Shown here: piece by piece, positions 1 through 12,343 of the stretch | Numbering within the stretch: the first letter of the stretch is position 1 | Layout of the letters: each line of letters opens with the position of its first letter | Source of the DNA: Ctenosaura bakeri | Lineage: Eukaryota > Chordata > Lepidosauria > Squamata > Iguanidae | DNA length: 64,000 nucleotides | Direction of reading: 5' to 3' | Assembly (NCBI GenBank): GCA_948474755.1 | Contig: CAOLHI010002567.1 | Coordinates: 1 to 64,000 of the forward strand | Made by a program: the position numbers and the translations under genes | Notes under the pieces: model-generated | Told to the model about the DNA's origin: nothing | The model's input: only the letters and a program-made list of their open reading frames with translations | Databases searched by the model: none

Positions 1-563
1 TGTACACAATTTAAAACCCTAAAAATAGTTTAGATAGATGAAAAACATATTAAGTATGCTAACAAGTTAAAAACAGCTTGCCTCTTTATGAATGTCAATT
101 CATTAAACTTATCAGCCATCAATAGGGATGAAGGATAATTTTTTTACTTATATTTTTATATGCACCAAACTCATTTTCACTTCAAAAATCAGTATGCAAA
201 GTGCAATGCAATTATCTTTCTGTTTTCCACCTTTTCTGAAATTTTCTGTCCAGTTCTGCAGTCAAAAATATACAGGAGTATGAATACTCAAAGAAAAACT
301 TCATTGAAGAATGTATAAATTAAGCATACAAAAAGGTGTATAATGTGGGAAACTGTGTGTAAAAATGTGTATAATTTTTTTATGCATGTAATAAACATAA
401 ATTTTTGTGCAGATATTTTTTAAACGGACATTCACCACCTGATTTGGTTGTGCTTGTGCTTGATTAAATGCAAATGTTGTAGAAAACAAAACAGATCCAT
501 CTCTCCTTAAATGTCATGTTAAAGCTGAAAATGTGATTGCTTAAGACTTGTTAAGTACAGTGT

Positions 564-1041
564 GGCCATTTCCACACGGGGGTAAAACTCCGCGTCCAGA
601 CGATCAGAGACGGAGGTCGTTCACACCGCGGGGCGATCTAGTGAGGTTGGAAAAGGTGAGGCTCCACACCTCCAACAGCTCTAGTGCCGCCCGAGTGCAG
701 CCGCAAGGGTGGCACTGCGAGTTTTTTAAAAACCACCTTCCCAGGTGGTTTTTATGAAACTCGCCCGCACTAATCCACGGCTGCTCCCGGTGTGAATTTG
801 CAGAGATGCATTAGTGCGTCTCTGCAGATCTGCCCGGGGGCAGGCTTCCGGCTGGTGCGTTGCCCTGATTGGCGGAGCGCTGCCGGAAGCTGCCAGCCGC
901 CATTTTGGGCGCCGCCGAACGCCGCCAAACTTCGGCGGCGTGTGGAGCGGTGGAGGAGCAGGGACAGAGCAAACCGCACGCAGTTAATCTCCGCCCCTGT
1001 GTGCGCCGCTCCGTTTCGGCTCCCCCCGTGTGAAAAGGGCC
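564..1041. mobile_element. GC-rich MITE with GGCC-type terminal repeats
   Basis: The left end GGCCATTTCCACACGGGG and the reverse complement of the right end, GGCCCTTTTCACACGGGG, form terminal inverted repeats. Both sides are flanked by the 3-bp direct repeat TGT (561-563 and 1042-1044). The 478-bp interior is much richer in GC and CpG than the flanks and has no believable coding region, so this is a non-autonomous DNA transposon. The TIRs and 3-bp duplications are shared with elements at 17360, 21463, 59359 and 61865. A 3-bp duplication suggests PIF/Harbinger or a similar superfamily, but I cannot name the family. Confidence 0.75.
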
Positions 1042-1510
1042 TGTGTGAAACCTTGATGTTCTGGGTTGATGAGAAATCCTATAGAACAAGATAGAGGAAC
1101 TTTCAGTTTGTGGGGCTTCCCCACCTAGGGAATGTCTTTTGCTGTTATCTCCAGTCAGTAATCAGAAGTTATTTAAAGTTTATGAAACTGTTACATGGAA
1201 TTAACGTCTGCTTGGCAGCCTGGGAAACTGATGTAGTGGGACTTAGTCATAAGCAAGCATATGTCAGTTTGAAGTATACTTGTATATTGTGTGGGTAAAT
1301 GAATTCAAATTATAACTGGCCCCACTGACTTTTTGCCCCACTCTGCCATACCAGCTCTATGCTCTTTAGCCTGTCCTCTCCTTGGTTATGGTCTCTGAGA
1401 CCCTTCCCCAATTGGAATTTCCCTCACAGTTACGGTAAGAAAAAACTTCTCCACTCCACTGTAGAACAGGCATTTCCCTTAAAACATCTGACTTTGCCAT
1501 AGATACTCAG

Positions 1511-1573
1511 AATAATACACACAAACACACACACAAATACACAGAGAGAGTGAGAGAGAAAGAGAGAGCGAGG
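1511..1573. repeat. CA-rich then GA-rich low-complexity run
   Basis: An impure run of ACAC/ACACAAAC followed by GAGAGA-type sequence. It is a simple repeat with no other signal. Confidence 0.8.
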
Positions 1574-1987
1574 GCTAGTTTGGTTGTCATGGTTTCAGTT
1601 AAACAACCCAGGAATTGTAATTTCTGTGGGTGAATAAAATTCTTTTAGTGTTACCTACCTCTCTCTATACTGGGCTACAGTTTTTAAGGGTAACTGGAAC
1701 AACAACATTTCAATTCTGCAGATTGAGCAGGTTCCTTGGGCAGAAGCAAATCACTAGGAACTTGTTGCATTTTTCAGTATTTTAGTTTATTTACATACAG
1801 ACAGGTTGTATGTTGGTTGAAGGAAAGCTTAAGCATACCAACAAACAACCAGATCTACTCTCCCATATCAGATTTCGATGGAGAAGCACTCCTTATGTGA
1901 TTAGCTTGTAGAATCCCAAAACCTAGTTCAGCTTTCTCTATGCCTGTCTCCAAAAACTGCATTCAATTTTGCAGGTGTGAATGCTGG

Positions 1988-2011
1988 CAGAGAGAGAGAG
2001 AGAGAGAGAGA
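1988..2011. repeat. (GA)n microsatellite
   Basis: About twelve uninterrupted AG dinucleotides. Confidence 0.9.
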
Positions 2012-3729
2012 TCTTGATTGCATCTTCCTTAACTGGGATGAGAATTACCTACCTCTTCCTTAACTGATGTGGGAGGAATTCCCTGGCATCCATCCCCATG
2101 TTTTGATTGATGTTTTTCCTTTTTCAGAATGTATTGAATTGGTCCTATATCAAGAAGAAATATACTAACAATTAGTTCCCATGGAAACACACATCCCTTG
2201 ACTATACTGGGCTATCAACATTGCTTTATAGAGTCCCATTCAGTAATAATCCCAGTCACAGAAATCTGATACTAAACCAATAACATAATTATTAAACCCT
2301 TTGAAGTCTATGGTGTTATCTTACCTGTAGTCAACATCAGCACTATGTGAAATATGGTCTACTCTGTGTGGAAATATTTGTGTACAGTAGTATAGGAAAT
2401 GATATGAAGTTGCCTTAGGTCTTTTGAATCACCATTTAAATGACAAATGCTATTAAAAATGTCATGTGAAGTGTATATACATGGGGGAGAGGGAGAAGAT
2501 GTGAAGTTAAAAATTACAATAGTTTTATAGTCCTGCAAAATGTTCAGACTTATTTTGAAATTCCACTATAGCATTAACAGTGAGACCATACTTTGGAATG
2601 TAAGCAGTCATGCAGTGAAAACTGTACATGCATTCAGAAGATTAATGAAAGCGTGTTTTCAATGGAAAACAGGAATCATTGGCTTTATTTTATTTTATTT
2701 TTCATTCATTATATGATGTCCTTCCAAAATTAGAATCATGGCCTATTGACAACTTCCTTTATGTACTACACAAAATTCATCAAGTGCTGGTAAGAACTTA
2801 TGAACAATAACTTGTTCATATAAAGTTTCAGTTCTTTGCATAGACAACCAATTGGAATACTACCCATTCCCTGTGCAACTCAGGGCCAAATTGCACTTGA
2901 TGTTTAGTTGTATATAGTTATCTTCTGTTTTTTATTTTATTCATTTGCTACTCGGTGGTGAAAAACAAGCTCTTTTTGCTATACACAAGATAAATATATG
3001 AGTACTTATTTCCTTTCCTTTGCAAGGACAAAAGACGGGAGGAGCAGAAAACTTGGCAAGATAATGGGCAAACATTATATGTAGCGAAGGAGCTAAGAAT
3101 CATCTATCCCAGTACTGCTTTAGTTTGCAGGCTCTATTTGTGCAATAAATAGTACCGTAATTTAAGAATACAACATATGTAACAAATGTCATATGTGTCA
3201 TTTGCTCCAGTATTCACTGCAATTTTATCTTCTTTCTGTATTTCTACCTATTTGAATTCCATTTATTTAATATGTTTTTCCTTGTATTATAAGAAAATCA
3301 CCTTGGCAACTGAGCATCAGTTTCTATTGAATGTTTTTTTTTTCTGAAAGTTTTTTTTTTTTAAATTGAACTGGTTTGCATACAGTGTTACAAATGGATG
3401 AATTAGCTATTAGAATACTCCATATACATTCAGTATGTGTTTAATTTTAGACAGGTACTATGTGGCTGCTGATCAAATTGTGTCTACTGTATTTTCCCAG
3501 AGAAAATTATACTGGTTTTCCTGTTACAGTACAGTACATGTATATTGTTAGTAAATATGATAATCCTTTATCGTTCCTAAGTTTTCATATTGACAAGCAA
3601 TTTCCCTGAGAAAAAGGAAGAGAAAAGAGCACTTGAGCCCAAAGCTTTGTTCAGGTTCCCTTAACTTATCTAGTGCTGAAATAATTTAGAATGCAAATTC
3701 TACCCTTTCATGGAAAGTCTGTTATAAAT

Positions 3730-3753
3730 ATCATCATCATCATCATCATCATC
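3730..3753. repeat. (ATC)n microsatellite
   Basis: Eight near-perfect ATC trinucleotides in an AT-rich context. Confidence 0.9.
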
Positions 3754-4180
3754 TTCGTGACCTGAGACCACCTGCACCAAATAAGCCTTATTACACAAGC
3801 ATGCCTGACAAAGTGCTGAAAAGAGTACAAGACCCACCAGAACTTTTAGAAAATTATCAAATTAATTTTATTTCCATTATTTTATGGTACAGGCAATATT
3901 TTCTAAGGCCCAAATGTACATTCCAGAACAAGCCCCGTGTCAGACACATACTGTCTGTCATTTACCTGTACACTTGGAGGCCAAGTGTCGTATCCAATAC
4001 TTTTTGCCATGATTTAAATCTAAAAGGCACCACTTATCAAGTGAAACACAAGTCTAATAATTATCATCTCTTCCACCAAATATTGGATTTTAAAAATTAC
4101 CAAATGTCTTCAATAAATGACCCATTTTCTTTTTTAAAAAAAAAATTAAACACAATCTTTAAATACATAAAACTACATAT

Positions 4181-4242
4181 AAGGAAGGAAGGAAGGAAGG
4201 AAGGAAGGAAGGAAGGAAAGAAAGAAAGAAAGGAAGGAAGGA

Positions 4243-4285
<43 letters not shown>

Positions 4286-4287
4286 CA
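4181..4287. repeat. Compound (GGAA)n-(GAAA)n-(GGCA)n microsatellite
   Basis: Tetranucleotide array of GGAA units, then AAAG units, GGAA again and about eleven GGCA units. It produces Arg/Lys/Gly/Ala-rich open frames by chance. Such arrays are length-polymorphic. Confidence 0.95.
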
Positions 4288-4729
4288 CATGACTACCTAA
4301 AATAAATAACACAAAAAACAAGCTAAACTGAAAAAAAATTAAAACTAAAGTGGGGACAAAAAATAAGATAAAGTAAGATAAAGTACTAAATCTGCTTCTT
4401 TAATGCTATATAACTAAGATATGATTCTATCTATGGCAAAAAAATACTAATCTTCAAAACCCCAAACTGAAATTCTCTCTAGTACTCTCTCAAATATGCA
4501 ATAGACATGTCCTAATTTTCTTTAAAATTACTCAGTAGTTCTTCTTTAATCAAAATTGTCACTTTGTCAGTTTCTGCCAGATCATACAATTTCATCAACC
4601 AATTCCACCAGTCTGAACTGTGTTTAAATAATGCTGTTTCACAATTTGATGTTTCATTTGTCTTTTCATCAAGTAGACATTGACATCTCTAAGCAGGTTT
4701 CTCTGCCATACCACCCAGGAATCTAGCTT

Positions 4730-5440
4730 AATGTGGGGAATGGGAGGGTGGGGTCTGGAGGCAAAAAGAAAGGTTCACACAAGCCTTGCCTGGCATTCCC
4801 TTGCCTACTGCTTTGGCACAAGTTCTCAGTGCTGAGGCCGGAGGCAAGGGAATGGGAGGGGAGAGCTCTGGAACAGAAGGAAGGCTCGTGTTGACTTTCC
4901 CCCACAATTCCCTTCCTTTTTGCCTGAGCGTGAATTCTCAGCACCAGGGTCAGAGGCAAGGGAATGGAAGGGGGAGCTCCAGCGGGGAGAAGGAAGGCTT
5001 GCACGGGCCTTCCCCCACCTTCCTTTGCCTATTGCCTTGGTGTGGATTCTCATTGCCAGGGCCAGAGGCAAGGGAATGGGAGGCAGTGCTCCAGAAAGGA
5101 GAAGTGAGCTTCCCCCTCTTGTGAGCAGCCCCCCATTCCCTTGCCTATTTCCTTAGCATGAGTTCTCAGTGTCAGGGCCAGAGGCAATGGAAAGGTGGAG
5201 CTCTGGAGGGCAGAAAGAAGGCTTGCTCGAGCCTTCCTCCCCATTCTCTCGCCCGTTACTTTGGCACGAGTTCTCAGAGCTGGAGCCAGAGGAAGGAAAT
5301 AAAAGTGGGAGCTCTGGAGGGGAGAAGGAAGGCACACCCATGCCTCCCCCCATTGCCTTTTATCTGGGTGCTTGCCTTCCTTCTCCATGACCAAACACAA
5401 GGGAATGGGAGGAGAGAATGGGGAGAAGGCATGCATACGC
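4730..5440. repeat. Tandem repeat (minisatellite), unit about 112 bp, about 6 copies
   Basis: A diverged tandem array. The marker TTCTCAG (or one-base variants) recurs at 4823, 4935, 5047, 5163 and 5271, spacings of 112, 112, 116 and 108. Each unit also carries an AGGCAAGGGAATGGRAGG block, a GGAGCTCYGGAGGGGAGAAG block and a CCCCCATTCCCTTGCCT block. The first and last units are partial. The overlapping open frames on both strands follow from the GC-rich repeat and have no family motif. Confidence 0.85.
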
Positions 5441-6574
5441 CTCATGAATAATCAAATTTGCGAAGGTGAAACCCACTGTCAGGTGTGCTTTAAATTTTTA
5501 CATTGACAGGAATCTGGACTAGTTGACTCCTGGGGTACCTTTCAACTCCATGGTTCTGGGATTGTAAACTGGGACAAGCTCAGAACTGCGAAGAAATTGA
5601 TTCCTTTCCGTACTTTTTAATTTTATATATATTTAATGTTAAAAGAATTATCCGTTATTAATGTTATTGCAATGGGGATGTGAAAAAGTTGATGCGATTT
5701 TTCTAAATTACATCAATTCTCATCTTAGACCGCATCCACATATTGCTGCGAGTTTATTCCGATGTCATTTTTTGTACTACTGACTTTATTTTAGTTTCAA
5801 TGTGCTGTATACAGTTATATTGTTTTATTGTCTGTAATCGTGTGTGTAATTACTGATTTAATATCTGTCAGCCTAAAATTTCAGCAAGTAGATGAATGAA
5901 AGAGGGGAGAAGGAATCAAATTATTTACTCCCCTAAACTAAACATCTTTCATTTGTTTCAGTGGAAATAGCTGCACACAAAAACACAAATAAATAAGAAT
6001 AAAAAGGTACATACTCCACTTCAGGGCAGGGACAGTATTTTGCCCCATTTCAATAGTCTTGCTGATTGCAATAGGATGGCCACTGGCACACCACCCAGAA
6101 AAGAAGGAATGCATCATCAAAAAATAAAACAAAACAATAAAAAAATCCCAATAAACAGAATTGCAGAAAAACTGGATTTTTTTCTTGGAGATGGAGCGTA
6201 TTCGTGTACACTTCCAGTATGATTTTTTTATCTGTTATTTTCATCTCCTTTTCCAGAGTAGTATGTCAGCTGAAATACAGAAATTAGTAACGTCTATAAT
6301 TCAGATTTCAGATACCTATATTTAAAGCTTAGTACAAGTGTTTTTGACCAGAATTCCCATATATTTATTCATCAGCACTTTTATTTGCATCTTTTTGTAA
6401 TGTCTTAAAGGGTGTATAATGGCTAGAATAAAGCATGCCACCTGCTACTTTGATGGACTGTAATATAAGAGTAAATGTATGTAGCGTTTTTTCACAACTG
6501 TTTGGGGCTGGAACACTAGATAGTTTTCTCATTTATACTATACTCAACCACAAATCAGTATGGGTTGAAATTTG

Positions 6575-6755
6575 GGCCATTTTTGCATGAGACTGTTATA
6601 ACGCTATGATTCCACTTTCAACATCCTTATGGAATCCTGGGGTTTGCAGTTTAGGGAGGGGCCAGCCAGCTGCTCGCTAAACTGCAAACCCCAGGATTCC
6701 ATACAATGTTGAAAATGGAATCATAGCACTATAACAGTCTCATGCAGAAATGGTC
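6575..6755. mobile_element. Foldback MITE (near-perfect palindrome)
   Basis: Two arms of about 80 bp are inverted copies: both begin G(G/A)CCATTT-TGCATGAGAC and run through GTTATA--GCTATGATTCCA, TTTCAACAT and GGAATCCTGGGGTTTGCAGT. They are separated by a loop of about 20 bases. The whole unit could fold into one hairpin. The ends resemble other GGCCATTT elements in the window, but the 3-bp flanks here do not match exactly. Confidence 0.75.
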
Positions 6756-6801
6756 TAAGATTGTTGCATGTAGTTGCTGATGAAATCACTTTGGGTAATA
6801 T

Positions 6802-6963
6802 GAGAGCCAACAAGATGTAGTGGTTTGAGCATTGGAATATGAACCCCACTCGGCCATGGAAACCCACTGAGTGACCCTGGGTGCATCACACACTCACAGC
6901 TCCCAGAAAACCCATGGGTCACTATAAGTCAGAAACAACTTTTAAGCACAAAACAACAACAAC
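6802..6963 (+). mobile_element. tRNA-derived SINE, truncated copy
   Basis: Starts GAGCCAACAAGATGTAGTGG-TTTGAGCATTGG (A-box-like tRNA head), contains CCACTCGGCCATGGAAACCCACTGAGTGACC and ends with the tail CACTATAAGTCAGAAACAAC and an (ACA)n run. This is a common lizard SINE body. It is shorter than the copy at 51087 and lacks the central AGGCAAAGG segment. Confidence 0.75.
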
Positions 6964-9089
6964 GATTCACTTGCCCCATTGATTTCAGTAAGAACTAAGT
7001 TTAACTTAGTATTCTGTATCCAACCCATTGGTATTAAGGAAAATGTCTCAAACCATTGGAAAAAAGTGTCATGGGAGCTTTAAGAAACCAGGTAGTTATG
7101 ATTGTGGGTATGTGGATATCTATAATTTTTTAAAAGAGAAATTCTGATTTTAAAATGCAGATTGCAGAATTTATGGATTTGTAACAAGGTGGAAAGTTTT
7201 ATAAAAATATCAAGTGTGTGATTGCACAGTGTAAAACAAAGACACAGATATAGCATCATTGTGGCTATGAGACCAGGACTGGTGTTTAAAACTCTGTGTA
7301 AACTTGAAGCTTACTGGGTGGTACTGGGCCACTTGTTACATTACCCGGCTAGGTACTGATCCAAGAATTCTTGTTTCAGTCTCTCATAACAATATGGTTT
7401 AGCAGCAGACAAGACAGAATCATATTCATCAAGGCAAGTGAAGCCAGTATGTAAAGCAAATTAGAACCTGAATTTTGACTTTTCTGGATTCATGCTATAA
7501 CTAAACAGAACTGTCCAGAACTATGGACAGAGCCTGAGGTGATGTTTTCTAACTTATAGTAAGAGAAGGGATTACTTCACCAGTGTGCAAAATCCTGCCA
7601 ACATCTTACAAAGTAGATGTGGAAATCTGTGGCTCTCCATGTGTTGAGGCATGAGTACCCCCATGATACCTCACCTTTGGCCAGACCAGATGCAGCAAAT
7701 GGGGTACAGTCCAACAGGATCTAAAGGGAAACAGGTTCCTGCATAATGCTTTGTAAGTTGTCATCATGCTTTTACAGATTCCTGTTATAAAGTCTGGACA
7801 ATTTGGTAGTACTGAAGATTCTACTTGCTACCGAGAAGCATCCTGGAACATTAAAGGCCTATTGCTTTATTCAGGAGTTCTTGGCTCTTATAGAGAGGCT
7901 AAACTGTGGGAAAAATTCTCTAAATCTGATGAGTCAAGTAAAGCTGTGTCTTCTTTTCTGAAAACGTCTTCTAAGTAATAGGAAGATGTCTTGTTTGGGT
8001 TTTTCCTCTAAGCCTAGAGGGAGGCTTGAAATGGACAAAAATAAAAATAGCCATATTTGTGCATTATATCTCATACATATTCAAATGTGTGTAAATGCAT
8101 AGTGATGTGCACTAACTGGTTCATGTGGGTTCTAAATAACACAGGGAGCCTACCCAAGCACATCAATGTCTGTTTTATGTATGTGGAGGGTTATACAAAT
8201 GCTGTCCTAAGCTTCCTGGATGTAGAGAAGGATAAAAAATATATTAAATAGAGCTATTGAAAATGAAGGCATTGACATGTAATTAGGTTAATGAAGATCA
8301 CAGTGGCTTGGTAGAGAATGAATTTTCTTGAAAGCATTTTGCATGCAAGCAAATAAATAAGCAAGCTGGGTGACTATAGAGAATCAATACTGTAAAATAT
8401 ATTTCAACCCCTCTCATTTTTAGCCATTCAAGTTCTAGTTGGCTTTATTTTTACTAAAAGCTCTTTGGAGCTGTAAATTTCAAAGACTAACAAGCTAATT
8501 AGATTCTTGTATATTATGAATGTGGTGATTTGTGGTATGAAAAGGGTTATGAGATATAAACGAAACTCTCTTTAAATTTGCATCTTCATTCTTTTTTAAA
8601 TGCAGAATTGTCTTAGAAAATGAAAAAAACATATTTTTATTTTCAGTTTCCAAAATAATATAGATGCCATGTCATTAATCTGTGTGTGAAGAAACAGAGT
8701 AGTAGTTCTGAATGTGATTTTCTGCAAAAATACAGTATGTTCACGTCGAAACAGTCCATTTTTTTTAAAAAAAAAAACAACTTTGGGCATCATTTACTTT
8801 TTCTCAAGAATGACTGACATTTTTTTGCTTGCAGCTAATCTTTACTAGAAGATTCTCACTGATTATTTTCAACACAGGTTAAAACAGTTGTGGGTGCTTT
8901 AGATCCAGCACATGGCTAGAAGGGGGAACTATGTTAAACATTTTCTTCCTGGCCATTTATCTGTTCAAAATTTCCCCCTGAATTTCCCTCCCTAAAGAAT
9001 AAGTTGCAGATCCATATATTTCTTATTTTTCAGGAAGGAAAGCAGTTCAGATTGAGTGAGAGGTAAAAAGAAAGTTTTAAAAGCCTATT

Positions 9090-9850
9090 TCTTCCTTGTT
9101 GTTATAATCTGTACTCTATCCTGACAGTAGTCTCTTCTCCTTGGTATAGGTTATGCATCAGGACAATAAAATGTTGTGATGCACCCATTTCTTTAAGAAC
9201 AATCCATAGTTTTTCATGATCAACACAATCAAAGGCTTTGCTATAACTTACAAATCACAAGCTGATTTTCTTCTGAAATTCTGTGGTGTGTTCCATTCTC
9301 CAATGTATGTTTGCAATATGAGTGTTTCATATCTATGGGTCATTGTTTTGTTTTCCGTATTTGTTTACAGATTTTAGAACTTGAATAGATTCTGCCTTTG
9401 TAGCTTGAAGCAGCTCTATTGCTATGCCACCTGTTCCTGGTGATTTATTTCTCCTAAGTGCTCTGAATGCTCCTTCCACTTCACCTTCCAAAATTGGAGA
9501 TTCAGTCATCCTTTCATCTCGTTTATATAGTTCTTCATTATACAGTTTCACTGTCTTTTGTACTGTAATGTGTTCCTTTACTGGTCATGAAACATCCTCA
9601 TTCTTGATTTAAATTTCCCTTTGATTCTTGGATCTTGTAGAAGAGATGTCTTGTTCTTCCTTTTTTGTTGTATCTTCTCTTCCTCTTCATTGACTATTAT
9701 AGGAGTTCTCCTTGTGCCCACTTTGTTGAACAGTTGCATTCAAGGTTCTGACTCTATTTCTGTCGTCTTTTATGTTTTTGTCTCATCTGTTCTTGACTGC
9801 TTGAAGAGTTTCATCTGTCATACGTTGGGGATTCTCTTTCTTTTTGGCTG
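9090..9850 (-). pseudogene. BovB/RTE-type LINE fragment (reverse transcriptase)
   Basis: Read on the minus strand, an open piece (9551-9333) has ILEGEVEGAFRALRRNKSPG, then GIAIELLQATK and KYGKQNNDP, which resembles the start of the RTE/BovB reverse-transcriptase domain. Further 3' the strand reads KAFDCVDHEKLWIVLKEMG (about 9239-9183), the conserved BovB palm-domain motif, then HNLYQGEETTVR. Frames are broken by stops and small indels, so it is dead. The segment between the two blocks is poorly preserved and the 3' half of ORF2, with the YADD site, is absent. The subfamily is inferred from remembered BovB motifs. Confidence 0.7.
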
Positions 9851-12210
9851 CAGATAGTGTCTTTTTTGCATTCCTCCCTGACTGTGTGCAGTGTTCTTCC
9901 ATCTCCCATTCAATTAGACTTAATAGTGCAAATCTACTTGGTATATTATATTTAAATTCTATGGGAATTTATACAAAGTGTTTTTTCATGTGTGGGCTGT
10001 ACTTGCTCATGCATAATGTTGCCCAACACTGTAAAGAGGGTTATCTTTTCATGCAAGATAAAGAAAGGAGAAAACTGAAAATAATCAAGTTCCTATGTGT
10101 TGAAAACAAGCACATGTCTAGCATCTTGCTGGTTATTTGCAACTAGAGTAGACCCATTCAGTCTACTGTTGAATGGCAAATCAACATGTAGGTAGATCCC
10201 AATGATTCAATGAGTCAGCTCTAGTCAGGACTAATAATAAGATTTAGGCCACAGAGAAAAAGACATAAACATAACCTTCTCCTTTCTATCTATACTATAC
10301 TATAGTTGTATTTTTCAGCATGTCAGTCACTATGACTTTTAGAAACTGTGGACAATGAGAGTTGTATTTTCTTTTGTTAGGAGGGAAAGTGCTAATCATC
10401 AAAGCAGTGCATATTTCTAATTATCAGCAATCACACTGATGAAATACATAATGAGTATTACCAATGCAGATACTCCTATTCAAGGAGACATAGAACGAAG
10501 AATTCTGACAGTGCATTTTTATTTTGGAATGCACAGTGCTTTTAGCAGCTGGTTAATAGAAATAATTAAAATGATTTATACAGGATAACTTTGAAAACCA
10601 GGTCAGTGGCTAAATGACTTTATAAGCTCGTTTCTTCAGTGAATTGAAGAGAAAATTATATGTGTCCAATGAAACCTCTGAAAATGACAGGATTTTTTCC
10701 CCTTTCCTTTTATATATGGTAGCTGCGGTGAAGCAGCTTTGGGTCTCAAACCAAACCTCAGGAGCTAATCCATGCTACTGCACCTATTTGGGGGTACAGG
10801 GTTCAGTATTTTGGAAACTCCTTTAACATTTGGGCCAGCATCTAAAGTAGATTCATGATATGGAAGCTACCATTAGGCACCACTGCTTTCTGTGTTATAA
10901 AGTGATATGATTGGATTGCATGGAAGGATCAGATGCACCCGCACTGGCTGTGCTCTGAAGTATATATGCCCTGTCTCAAGGCTTTTTCACTGTGCATAGA
11001 TTCAGTTTATTCCCAGCTGCAGCAGTCTACTGTATCAAATGCCACTCTGGAAGGCCCCCCCAACATTAGATAGTGGCTTTTCAGAGGAAGTGAGAGGCAA
11101 AGGTGTGGAAACACTTGGGCTTAAACTGGAGTGAGGAACTTTAGATGATCTGGAGGCCAATTGTCTTCCCTAGTTTGCTAGAGACAATGCAGCTTGTCAA
11201 AAAATATTTAAAGATCAAAAACAAAAATTAAGGAGTGACTAAAGTCCATTTCTGGCTTTGAAATAGGAGATTTTTGTCATTAAACACTGAACAAGAATAC
11301 TTCAGCCCATTTAAAAGTTACATTGCTGCTTCTATAGCATTCTAGGAGAGGCAATCCAGCCTCTTTTTCCTTTTTATTTTTGGCCAAAACAAGGCAGTCT
11401 GGGAAGTCTGAAGAGGTCAAGGGCCACTGATATAGCAGTAGAGGAGGGCATGACTTTGTCCATTCCTAGCCTAAAGCTATTGCTAGTCTTAGCTGGAATG
11501 GACCAATTGAATCAATAGGACTTATGTAAGTGTTGACTTAAACCAATCATCAATTGATTCAATGGATCTTACCTAGCTGGAATCTGATACTGGATTTAGA
11601 CACAGGTGTGGTTATGAAATTCTCTGTGCAGCCCTTAGGATCATAGCCACAATGCTTTCCTAATTAACAGAAACTCTGGAAAAAAATTCATCAGAGAATA
11701 CAGTCTTCTATAATTGCATTGCTGAAGCCTGTCTGATAGGCACCTTTCTACATTATCAACATTTTCCCCTTGATTTTAACAATGGAGGGTTGTGTGCTCT
11801 AGCTCTTCATAGGAAATGAAAATTACAGGCATCGTGATTCATGTTTGATAGTATAATTTTATTTGAATAAGAAAATAAATTTTAAAAGCATGAAACATAT
11901 AAAGCCTAGTCTTGGCAGATTTTCAGCTTTCACATTACTTAGTGCAAGTATCTCATCTGAGCAATGCTGCATAGTTATTAAGAAGGAGGAGCCATTTATA
12001 AGGAAGGTCAAAAGAAACAATTTTTTTAAATGGAAGTGCTGACATATTATTTTTGCTCAGTGAATGGGGTTTTCCACTTTCTCAGCCATTCTGGATGATC
12101 TGATTATTTTCTGGTGAACTCTCTTTGACTCACAATCATCAAATATTGACTCATGCGCATACATTATTCCAAAAAAAATATACAGCAGGCATGCTGAATA
12201 TGCTAGATTG

Positions 12211-12343
12211 GGGTAGGAACTGTGCATCCTTCCAGATGTGGTTGAACCACAGCTTCTCAGCATATCTCAACTTTGGCTATGTTGGATAGGGCTGCTGGGA
12301 ATTGCAATCTGACAATCCCTGGAAGGCCACACAATTCCCACCC
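12211..12343. mobile_element. Small palindromic MITE (CTTCCAGATG type)
   Basis: The left end GGGTAGGAACTGTGCATCC and CTTCCAGATG oppose the right end CTGGAAGGCCACACAATTCC. The inner part GGGCTGCTGGGAATTGCAATC matches the 'contents of lizard MITE' pattern also seen at 18318. Non-coding and degraded. Confidence 0.55.

Noticed and set aside
1400..1440. Possible exon ending at a GTAAG donor
   Set aside because: The upstream reading has no similarity to the ADAM12 N-terminal region.
3801..4292. 163-codon open frame on the + strand
   Set aside because: Its last third is the translated GGAA/GGCA microsatellite and the rest has no motif or codon bias.
4723..5451. Several open frames of 66-131 codons on both strands
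   Set aside because: They are readings of the 112-bp tandem repeat in different frames.
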